Source: Gorsachius magnificus (lineage: Eukaryota; Chordata; Aves; Pelecaniformes; Ardeidae). Taken from it: a stretch of DNA of 64,000 bases. Position numbers and translations under genes: made by a program. Where the stretch lies: positions 99,443,311-99,507,310 of the forward strand of contig CM067082.1 in NCBI GenBank assembly GCA_034008185.1, in the 5' to 3' direction. The stretch's first letter is position 1, and each line of letters begins with the position of its first letter. A model generated the notes under the pieces. The model saw only the letters and a list, made by a program, of their open reading frames with translations, had not been told where the DNA came from and did no database searches. Shown here piece after piece: positions 39,183 through 49,928 of the stretch.

Positions 39183-39232
39183 CTGAAGACTGAGAAACAG
39201 GACCAGCCACCCACAAAAGGAGTAGAAGAAGA

Positions 39233-39393
39233 AGAATCACAGACTGGCAGAATCACAGAATGGCAGGGGTTGGAAGGCACCTCCGGAGATCATCTAGTCC
39301 AACCCTCCTGCTAAAGCAGGTTCACCTAGAGCAGGTTGCACAGGACATGGTCGAGGTGGGTTTTGAATATCTCCAAAGAAGGAGACTCCAATA
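39233..39393 (-). mobile_element. CR1 LINE, 3'-end fragment
   Basis: Plus strand: AATCACAGAATGGCAGGGGT, TGGAAGGCACCTCCGGAGAT, CATCTAGTCCAACCCTCCTG, ...CAGGTTCACCTAGAGCAGG, ending GAAGGAGACTCCAATACG. It matches the first 150 bp of the 22201 element almost word for word, so it belongs to the same young CR1 subfamily. 5'-truncated. Confidence 0.9.
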
Positions 39394-39847
39394 CGAGTAT
39401 ACGGTAGCTGCGCTCCCCTGCTAGAACCTCCAAACAAGCTCAAGAAGAAGGAGAAGAAGAGTGGGTGTGTGGTACCGTGGGGTATTTTCCAATGTAGGAC
39501 AGCTAGCGATGACAAGCACGCTTTTGGCCTTCCAAAACTTACTGGGCTGTGCGCCTTGGCCAGTGATGGCTGAAAAGCGCTCTCGTGCCTGTCCTGCACT
39601 GGTGTTGCACGCAGGGCGAGCTGAAAAGTGGTAGCTGCTGGTGGTGCAGCAAGCCTGGAGCCCTTGCAAGCGCAGGCTGTTGTTTTGCACAGGCAAGAAC
39701 CCCTGGGGAGACGGAGCCAAGGAAAGAGCAGAGCTGGCTCCCACTCCAAACTTGCAGTGGGCCAGAGAGGCAGAGAGCGCCAGGGCAGGCGTGGCGCCTT
39801 GGAGGCGCCAGGGCAGGGGGCAAGAAGGGAGCCGCAAGGGCCCAGAC

Positions 39848-40335
39848 GAGCCCTGACAAGAAGGGGCCGTGCTCAATGCTACAGAGGACAAGCAGCAAGG
39901 CCCGGGGGCCCCCCTGGGGCCCACCCTGGGACTCTCAAAAGCTTCCTCCCCCCGGATGCGGGGCACGAGGGCCACCTGCGTGGAGCAGGAGCAGCAGGCC
40001 CCCAGCCAAAATGGCCCAAAAAGGGAGCCCTGGCATGGGGCCGTGCTGAGTGCTGCAGAGGAAGGCAAAAAACCCCCCAGGGCCGCTTGCTAGGCCGGCG
40101 TGGGGGGAAAAAAAAGCCTTCCTCCCCCAGCTGCAGGACACGAGAGGCCATCTTCGTGGCACATGAGCAGCAGGCAGTAAGGCAGCCAGAAGGGAGCGGA
40201 GGAGCCCTGCCAAAAGCGGTCCTGCTCAGTGCTGCAGAGGAAGGCAAAAAAACCCCGGGGCCCAGTGCCAATCTGCCCCGGGGGAAAATTCCTTCCTGAC
40301 CCCAGCTGGCGCTGGCGATCGGCTATTCCCTGAGC
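39848..40335. repeat. GC-rich tandem repeat, period 177 bp, about 2.8 copies
   Basis: GAGCCCTG starts units at 39848, 40025 and 40202, exactly 177 bp apart. Within each unit the word GCT(C/G)A(A/G)TGCT(A/G)CAGAGGA recurs, at 39871, about 40044 and about 40223. It is followed by a C/G run, a second conserved part (CTTCCTCCCCC..GC.GG.CACGAG..GCCA) and GAGCAGCAGG. 177 is 59 codons, and the minus-strand frame (39421-40068) stays open through repeats (SSAALSTAP, SSVALSTAP). Unit 3 runs into CCCCGGGGGAAAATTCCTTC and ends near 40335. The wording GTCAGGAAGGAATTTTCCCCC...GCAGATTGGCA...TTTGCCTTCCTCTGCAG on the minus strand is one I associate with 3' parts of CR1-like repeats in turtles and birds; recalled, not checked. 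Confidence 0.75.
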
Positions 40336-40448
40336 AGGTGAGCAAGACTGGCCTCCTCCGTGTCCCACCGGCTGGTGACGCCTCCCAGGAGATGCCCCAG
40401 CCCTCTTCTCCCTCCACCTGCAGCCCTGTCAGGGTCTTTGGAGAGTGG

Positions 40449-40974
40449 CTAAACGGCCCTGGCCTGATTGACCTTGGGGACAAGAATCCTTCCCGTGCCT
40501 GGCAGGGCGCCAGTGGGTGCTCCAAAGCACTGCCACTCCTGGCAACATCTCTGCTTCCGATTTCTTACGGCTGCTGCCCCTGGCTCCACAGAGGAGGAGG
40601 ACGGTGAGTACTGCAGTGCCCCGCCAGAAGGCATTCCCTTGGTCTTGCCGCTGCTCTCCAGCTGAAAAGGCCTGATGATAGCCTGGGGCACCTCCAGGGC
40701 TTGGTGGTTCTTCTCATCTTCTGAGGGGCTTGTGTCTGTCTCCCGAAGGCTGAAGCAGGATTTCCATCCATCAGATGAGCTTGCAGTGTGGCTCTGCTGG
40801 GAGCTGGCCTTGCAGCGGAGAGCCTCCAGCAGCCTCGTCCAGCCTCCTGCGGTCTTCCTCCCTCAGGCCCCTCCAAGGAATTCCACCACCGCCTCAAGGT
40901 TTTCCCCGTGGATGTCTTCGGGCTGCTCCCAGGCCATCTCTGGCAGCGGGACAGGGGAGGATGCCCCCTTTTAT
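40449..40974 (-). pseudogene. Gene-like segment with TATA box and damaged frame (unidentified)
   Basis: On the minus strand GGGATAAAAGGGG (40969-40974 core) lies 32-37 nt before an ATG at 40937 that opens MAWEQPEDIHGENLEAVVEF then meets TGA after 24 codons. A one-base frame change continues as RGLREEDRRRLDEAA, and a further change as EALRCKASSQQSHTASSSDG, SCFSLRETDTSPSEDEKNHQ, ALEVPQAIIRPFQLES, staying open to TAG at 40449-40451. The acidic/Ser-rich composition looks like real coding sequence more than random GC-rich DNA. At least two frameshifts suggest a decayed gene or an intron that I cannot place. Family not recognised. ATG lies unusually close to the TATA box. Confidence 0.35.
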
Positions 40975-41165
40975 CCCCTCCCGGGGCATTGTGACTGCTG
41001 CATTGCCGGGCGCTGGCACTGTGACATGGGGGTGACGGGGCCCCCATGCGCAGCCCCGCCCGACGCCCCTCCGCGCAGCCTCCTTTGGAGGTCGGCCCTT
41101 GGGGTGCTGGCCCCGAGGCAGGCCCTGTGCCCAGGAGGCCCCGGGGCTGTCCCTGCCCTTGGTGG
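40880..41165. other. CpG-rich segment (possible CpG island)
   Basis: Dense CG dinucleotides (CCCGCCCGACGCCCCTCCGCG at 41053-41073 region; GTGACGGGGCCCCCATGCGC) in a window otherwise poor in CpG. Overlaps the TATA-like element of the gene-like segment. Length and ratio should be computed. Confidence 0.5.
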
Positions 41166-41448
41166 CCATGTGCTGGGCACAGCTGCTTGTGTTGTTACTC
41201 TTCTCTCAGGCCATGGCAGAAACCAACCCTTTAGCCCAGAAACCACCTCCAGAGACCTCTCTGTTCCAGAGCTAACATCCATGAGGCCACACAGCAAGGA
41301 GGACCAGGGACTTGATCTGTCTGGACACAAACCCCGGGAGTTTAAGGAGGGTTGATTTCAGCAGTCACAGTCTGCAGGAAGCCACAGGCAATGTTTAACC
41401 AGAGCCATAGGTTGAGATGGGTGGTGCCAACAGATCACCATGTCATTT

Positions 41449-41585
41449 GCCTGTCAGTGTTTAAGAGGCAATTGGACAATGCCCTTAATAACCACACTTT
41501 AACTGTTGGTGAGCCCTGAAGTGATCAGGTAGTTAGACTAGATGGTCATAGCAGCTACCTTCCAGCTGAACAATTCTCTTCTCTT
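41449..41585 (+). mobile_element. CR1 LINE, 3'-end fragment
   Basis: Begins GCCTGTCAGTGTTTAAGAGG, identical for 22 bases to 37823-37844 of the long CR1. It continues in register (AATGCCCTTAATAACCACAC, TTAGACTAGATGGTCATAGC, TTCCAGCTGAACAATTC) at about three-quarters identity by eye. It holds the last CR1 codons (LSVFKRQ) and the 3' UTR. Confidence 0.85.
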
Positions 41586-44499
41586 GAAGGGCACTCAGTG
41601 GCAGCAGCAAGAGAAGGGAGAGGTGACCCTTATCAGCCAGTAGAGAAGGGGCATACCATGTCACCCTTTTGGAATGGAAAAACCTGAACCTTTTTCCTGG
41701 TTTAGAGGATTTGGGGAAAAATTGGAATTACAGTGACCTAATTCTCCAAAGCTATTCTCATAAAATGGGACTCCAGCTTTAAAACAGCACTTTGTGTAGA
41801 AACTCAACTCAGCATAGGGTTATACTGTATATAACTCCCAAGGCTCATTTTTTGCCCTGTAAAAGCATTATTATAGTTAAATTTGGTTATTTCCCATCAG
41901 CAATATTGACCCTTTAATATATGCAGTTTCATATCAGAGAACATTACCTTTGGCAGAAACAAGTGTTTACTCATAGAAAAACTCCATTTTCCATTTTGCT
42001 TAAAATAAAAATAAAAAATTCATCATCTTCACCTAAACTTTAGGGATAGATCAGAATAAATTGAACCAAGCCTGGAAGTAACTGAATCCTTAATATATGT
42101 TTTATTCCAGACATGCAGGAAAACAAATACCAGTGAGGCCCTTCAGGCTGCAAATCAATGGCACAGAACCAAGACCTATAGTCTGAAATCTGACAAAGTT
42201 TTTTGTTTCATGAGAAAAAAAAACCCACCTTGATTTCCCTAGTGAATAAGTCATCATGGACAAATGGATCAATCACCACTTACAGGAATGCAAGAAAATA
42301 ATGCTGGGCAAAACCATCCTGAGCGTTCATTCAGGCAAAAAACATTCAAGGCGAGACTACTGTGATTAGGTTGAAGCTTTTGATTGTATTTACCCGAATG
42401 CTACCATCCTTACTTTCTGAAAAAGCATACTGTATCTTTACTTCCATTTTCTACTTTTTTAGATGTTTATGGATCCTAAGGATACTTTGAAAATCTCTGT
42501 CCTCCTATTAACTGATTACAGACCACTGTATGGAAGATCCTTTCTGCAGGGTGCGTGGGCAATTACTGGAAAACCTATTAGAAATGGTTAGCCTGCTCTT
42601 TTCCACAAAAGAAGAGCCAGACCTTTACTTTTAATTATTACTTTACTTTACTTAAAATATTACTTTAATAATACTTAATCAAAATCTGCAAGATTTCATC
42701 ATATTTGCCCATACATTCTGTTTATTTAGCAGGGACAAATTTTTCTCCAATCCATGGAAAAAAAGTCATAAAAGAGCTTTTTCAAACGATCCAGCTACAT
42801 ACATCCTTCTAAAGGAAATACTGAATGATTAAAAAAATGTTCAAGTGTAATTGAAAACTACCTTAGAATACAATTGAACAAGCTGGTAGGGCATGTATTC
42901 GTACAAAATATACTTGTTTTTCTCTGACTGATTATACATTCATTGCCAGGTAACAAATGAACCTGTAAAGAATACGGTTATTGCCGTTCTCAGAGCCATG
43001 GTACCTGAGAATATTTACCAGTAAACTTATTACAACTAGAAATGGAAAAATAATGGACTTCTCAGTTTGCTTCCAGTTTCAGAAAGTTAAAAGAAAAAAA
43101 GTTCATATTGCATCAGATTAATGAAAAGTTAAAGAATAAAACATTAAGATATGTTCTTAAGACTTCTTTTCTACAAATTAATTTTATGTCAAATCTCTCT
43201 GAAATATTCCATTTGGAAAAAAAGAGTTAAAATTAAACAATAAGGTATTTGGAAATATTTTTTTCTGTTTCAGCTTGAATCTTCTGATTTTAGAAGTAAT
43301 TTTTTTAATGCACTACACAAATGTTAATTTTTTTTATATTTTTTAAAATGCTGGAAATGGATGTTTTGAATTTTAAGTAGTACCTACTACCAAAGTAGAC
43401 CCATATTTGTTACTGGCAACAACTAAAGTTAATAAATGGTCTGAAGCCTGTTCTCACTTATTCTCATGCCAAAATATGTGAACATGTATGTAGGAACAAT
43501 CACAATCATCTCTTTCTGGAGAGGGGATGGAGGAAAACTATCTGTACTGAGAACGTTTATAAAGATGGCATTTTTGGTCTTAAATTGCAAAACTCTACTT
43601 TTTAAAGACTAACATGACCTGAGAATATATGGAGGATAAAAGGTATCCATTTTCATAATCCTTAAGGAAAAAAAAAAAAAATCACCTGCATGTCAAAAAG
43701 CTAGAAAGTATGCTAACAAAGAAGCAAGCTTACAAACAGAGCACATATTCAAACAGATCTTTAAAAGTTTGAAAAGTTCAACAGTTCATTTCCTTCATTC
43801 CCATAGTTTAGATGTGAGTATTCAGCCATGCAACTTTAATGTCAGAAAGAGAATATCAAGCTATTTTTGTAGCTGCTGAGCTGTGAAGATGATGGCTAAA
43901 AATCAAACACATAGACCTAAATAGGTATAGAACTATCCAGTAAAAAAATACTGACATTTAAGACAAAAGGCAAAAAAAGGTTGGATGTTTAGCAGAACTC
44001 CTAACTGTCCCATCCACTGTCACAGGCAAAGCTACCAAGTTCACAGGGACCTCTGTTAAATGATTGTTTCAGTTCTGTGTTTTTTCCCCCACATTAAAAT
44101 CCATGTATATTCAAAACACCATTACTTACAGCGATTTAATAAAATTGCTAGGAATATGATAACATAATTTCACAAAATATACACTCCAAAATGGTTCTTC
44201 CTTCCTGCCAGTTAATATTTTTATACAGTTCTACCACTTAGATAGTCAGAAAAATCTGACCAGACAACTTAGTGGCACATTTATTATAAGTAATATAAGC
44301 AACAAAAGGGGTTTTTTCACCATTTAGGTAAATATTCACATAGATATCAAAAGTGTAATAACAGAAATATGTATGCATATATTTATATGTATGTGCAGGG
44401 TGTTCCAATAGCAATCATGATACTTCAGGGGTCTTTGGCTCATACCTTTTTTTTTTTTAAATTCTATGTTGGTGAAACAAATATCCAGGGTACACTATT

Positions 44500-44530
44500 G
44501 AATCTGGTCAAGTGAAACTTGATCAGATTC
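44500..44530. repeat. Inverted repeat, 14-bp arms, 3-nt loop
   Basis: GAATCTGGTCAAGT, loop GAA, ACTTGATCAGATTC. Thirteen of fourteen positions pair; the exception is a G:T-type mismatch. Confidence 0.9.
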
Positions 44531-46849
44531 CACAAAAGGGAAGTAATAGCGGTTTTCTCATCTACCTTAAATAGTGCCTTTGATTTTTGGGTGCAATAGA
44601 TGATTCTGGACAAGATGGAGGTCTCTCATTAATTATGTATGGCACCCATGTGTGACAGTGAAGGAGAGAAGGATAGTCAGTTTTTGCCAATAGCATGAAA
44701 CCAAGCAAAGGAGATTTCAAATAAGTATCAGAAAATTTCCCAGCAATAAGTATAGCTGAATGTGGAATTAACTGCCAAAGGAAACAATGGCTTAAGTCAA
44801 AGTCACTGCAGGAAGACAGGATTAACTACACCAACAATTACCCAAAAAATCTGTTCAGCCCACAGTTTTTAGCACTTCAATACTTCCTAATCAGTTCTTG
44901 CAAACATTCACTTGGCTCACCCCTTAACAGCACCTCCAAACCTTATTTTGGTTCTTGTAACACCTTTACATGACCAGGGTTTTGTTCACTTTACTATTTG
45001 AAGAGTGAATGTTCTCCATACAATATTCATTATTTCATAAAACCCCAAGAACTGTGGTACTCTTTTTCTTTCTTTTCCCTCCCTAAAAACATCAGTCACC
45101 CATTAGGAAACTGAAAAGGTAACATTTGACATAGCACAATACAAGTAGTATAGGTAATAACTGAAATGAACAGATCTGCAAACACAGCTCAGGTGACATT
45201 TGTTCTGTTCACTGCTTCCTCAGTGTTAGCAAACAGAGCTGATCAATGAATGGAAACAACTCCCTTTTTGCAGCCATTCATGGAGCTTTATCATTGTTCC
45301 TGCAACCTATTTGCCTTGTGTGTATTGAGTATTTGCATGAATTTCTGCATCTCCAAGTGTTTTTCTTCTCAAGTATAACCTACAATTCAGAAAAGAATAA
45401 TTTGAAATTTGAAAATTCTTGCCATCAGATATGCAACGGCATCAAAAAGATTCAGATGTACAGTTTAGACACAGAAAATCAACACAACCACATCAAAAAA
45501 CCGCTGTGAACAAAGGTATCAGTGGGTGCTTTCCACTCACAGGATTTCAGCACCCAGAAGGCCTCATACAATTATACTGAAAACCGTAGCCAAAGACTAT
45601 GCAATAGCATTGCTATTGCCGTTTTTGTAGACATTCATCTGCCACAGGATAGAGGTTAAGGGAACTATTCATATGGCAATGAACCTGCAGGAGCTTACTA
45701 TGATCTTCACAAATCAGCAGTAAAATGTCCTATATTGTAGTTGTCATAGCCTCCAGATGCCATGCCTTTGCTGCCTGCCTCAAAAATTCATAAATGTGGG
45801 AATGATGGAAGATACATGTCATGTGCCTTTGCTCTCTGTCTCCAAAAGAGCATGAATAAAAATCTGCCATCAGTTTTGAGTTAACTGATTCAGTGGATAT
45901 TTTGCCTTTGGTTACATTGCTTTCTTCTCTGTGACTTGCTTTTTGATAAATGGTGTCACTGCAAGTGTAAAGACCCTTTTTCCTTTTACAGTGTATGAAA
46001 TAGATTGTTTTAAAATAAAAGCTAAAACTCTCATTGACTAAAAAAGTTTGTTACATAAGTCTATTTGTTGTTGCTTTCCAAGCTTGTTTTTCTCATGCAA
46101 CTCCTCCATTAACAGCCATTAAGCAAGTTATTTACCCAGTTTTAATACTTTATTTTAATACGGTATAGCCAGTTTTGCCCTATGCAGAATTAAAATCTTT
46201 TCTAAATTCGATGTCACCATTTATTCACAGATAAAAATAAAATGTTCATTCTGGATCTTATTGTAGAGTGAGGCCCTAATTCATTTTTTGGTGACTTCTA
46301 TGAGCTCTTCAGTTAGAAGACAACCCCAGACCTCATCTACCCAAAATACAAAGGTGTGGTTTCAAAGCCATCCCAGATTTCAAACTTAAAGCAAAACAAA
46401 ACAAAACTGAAAGAATATTTGGTAATGCTATGAACTTCTCGAGGGAACAGGTGTGATCTCTATTCCCTCTCTGGAAATCATACCTCTTCTTTAACTTTAA
46501 TTTGCTGGGCAAGGGAGAACATGAATTTGACCTCTGGTACAAAAAAAAAATTAAATGTGTATCTTATACACATAAACAAACAAAATAAGAACCAGAAAAT
46601 ATGGCAATTAATGACCTGACTTTTGAATAAACAAGGAACTATTTTTCTTAATACTCTGAGACTAATGACCAGGTTGCAGTATGTGAAACTAAGGAGGTTT
46701 TGTAGTCACTAAGTGTATGGCTTCGCAATTAAAATTTGCTTGCACTGTGTGAAAATATCCAATTTTTATATCTGAAAACATGCTTTCTAAAATATTTAAA
46801 TAATATAATATGTTCAATATGAATCTATAAAGTTAAAGAAATATAATGA

Positions 46850-47070
46850 TTGCAATATATTGGGCAGCTTTTTTTATTTAGATAATGTTTGCAAAATTTA
46901 GGGCAGATTTGACTAGAAGCTTCTTTTAATCAGGCTTTGAAAACTAATGATTATCTAAATGGCCAATTCCTTCAATGACAGCAGTATTAATCTGCAAATC
47001 ACACTGCTTAATGACAGCGCTTATATTTGCAAATATATACACTTCTAATCATAAGGTTAAAAACTTTGCC
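46850..47070. promoter_or_regulatory. Candidate conserved non-coding element (enhancer-like word content)
   Basis: Dense set of developmental factor words: TTTATTTAGATAATG, AACTAATGATTATCT, two ATGACAGC (MEIS/TALE-type TGACAG), GTATTAATCTGC, and the perfect 16-bp palindrome TATATTTGCAAATATA (47022-47037), which contains the POU octamer ATTTGCAAAT. CNTNAP2 introns are known to hold many conserved elements. Conservation itself cannot be seen here. Confidence 0.4.
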
Positions 47071-47652
47071 TCTGCCAAAGGACACGTCTACATATACTGA
47101 TGCAGCAGTGTATACCTGGCTCCAAATGACACATTTGAAGACAAGTTGGGAATTTGTACACTCTACTCCCTTGTTCCAGTAGTCATATCAAAGGGCTGCC
47201 TTCCTCTCTCTTAACACAGTGAATTTTTAGTTTTTCTTCTCAACTGCTCTGCTGCTGCATACTGATAGCATTTTGGTGACAGCCCAATTTCTGCGTGTAA
47301 AAACCACGCTGCATTTTGGGAGGGTTTTCATATGAAAGTCCCTATACATGTAAAAATGTAAAATAATATTATGAATGTTATATAAAAAACCACAACAACT
47401 ATTGAAATAACTTGTAAGACAGGCAGACCAGCAATACTCTCTCAGTAAAATAACAAAGTTATTTTTTGCCACCTTGGTGCTTCTGTGAAGACACATTTTA
47501 TCAGTATTTTCATAGTTCCAAACATTGTTTCCTTGGCAGATATTTTTAATTCTCCTCCAAAAGTCTGTCAGGCAAGAAACTTTTCATCACATAACTGAAA
47601 TCATTTTGTCAACAAGCTGTGTGTTCCTATTTCTCACATTTACTTTAAACCT

Positions 47653-47794
47653 TATCGTGGTTTAACCCTAGCCAGCAACTAAGCACCACACAGGGGCTCA
47701 CTCACTCCCCTGGTCCCAGTGGGACAAGGGAGAGAATCAGAAAAGTAAAAGTGATAAAACTCATGGGTTGAGAAAAGAACAGTTTAATAATGGA

Positions 47795-47828
<34 letters not shown>

Positions 47829-48174
47829 TAATATTATAAAGAATATAAAAAGCAAGTGATCCACGAAGAAATTGCTCACCACCTACCCCCTCCGGCTAAC
47901 TCCCCCCAGGTTTATGTACTGAGCATGATGTCATATAGTATGGAATTCCCCCTTAGCCAGTTTGGGTCAGCTGCCCTGGCTGTGCCCCCTCCCAGCTTCT
48001 TGTGCACCTGGCAGAGCATGGGAAGCTGAAAAGTCCTTGACTGGTGTAAGCACTACTTAGCAACAACTAAACCACCAGCATGTTATGAACATTATTCTCA
48101 TCCTAAATCCAAAACACAGCACTATACCAGCTACTAGGAAGAAAATTAACTCTATGCCAGGTGAAACCAGGACA
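47653..48174 (-). mobile_element. Solo LTR of an avian endogenous retrovirus (copy B)
   Basis: 522 bp. The plus strand begins TATCGTGGTTTAACCCTAGC (TG mutated to TA) and ends GGTGAAACCAGGACA. Internal landmarks GCAACTAAGCACCACACAGG, CAGTTTAATAATGG, CACCACCTACCCCC, CAGTTTGGGTCAGCTGCCCT, and GTCCTTGACTGGTGTAAGC are shared with copies A and C. The flanks are ACCT (47649-47652) and ACCT (48175-48178), a perfect 4-bp duplication that extends to AACCT if the terminal A is counted as shared. Promoter-like TACATAAAC lies on the minus strand. No internal genes, hence solo. Sense to CNTNAP, 1.6 kb downstream of its exon. Confidence 0.9.
47795..47828 (+). repeat. (AAT)n microsatellite inside LTR copy B
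   Basis: About eleven AAT/ATA triplets in a row. The same site in copies A and C has shorter, interrupted AAT repeats, so this one expanded after insertion or differs between subfamilies. Confidence 0.9.
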
Positions 48175-49894
<1,720 letters not shown>

Positions 49895-49928
49895 CTAAGG
49901 GAAAGAAGAAGAAAAAGAAAATTATTGT
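49895..49928 (-). other. 3' splice site (acceptor) and polypyrimidine tract of the CNTNAP exon
   Basis: The minus strand reads a long T/C run (TTTTCTTTTTCTTCTTC...) ending CCCTTAG|GCATTTCC. The tract is almost pure pyrimidine for about 25 nt. The exon starts in phase 0. Confidence 0.9.

Larger units (their letters stand above)
37958..41448. other. GC-rich, gene-like block between two CR1 3' ends (unidentified)
   Basis: About 3.5 kb that contrasts sharply with the AT-rich intron. It is strongly GC-rich and CpG-containing from about 39.4 to 41.35 kb, with frames open for more than 200 codons on both strands (39421-40068 minus, 39628-40299 plus, 40675-41355 plus) that cannot all be genes. It includes exon-like units, a 177-bp tandem repeat, a short CR1 fragment, a possible promoter and a possible gene 3' end (separate entries). 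The two sides carry the same type of CR1 3' end (37823-37957 and 41449-41585). It could be a duplicated or retrotransposed gene fragment or a multicopy avian element. Not identified. Confidence 0.6.
41586..47652. other. AT-rich intron sequence
   Basis: No exon. A near-perfect hairpin lies at 44500-44530, a possible conserved element at 46850-47070, and A-runs at 43669-43681. A frame at 45246-45509 is not convincing. Confidence 0.5.

Noticed and set aside
39628..40299. 223-codon plus-strand frame
   Set aside because: Overlaps equally long minus-strand frames in GC-rich tandem repeats; the proteins are Gly/Ala/Arg/Pro-rich with no domain.
40675..41355. 226-codon plus-strand frame
   Set aside because: Shadow of GC-rich sequence; the opposite strand has the more coding-like peptide and the TATA box.
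44395..44430. Possible DNA-transposon end (CAGGGTGTTCCAATAGCAAT)
   Set aside because: No matching inverted end was found downstream, and the similarity to mariner-type termini is only a few bases.
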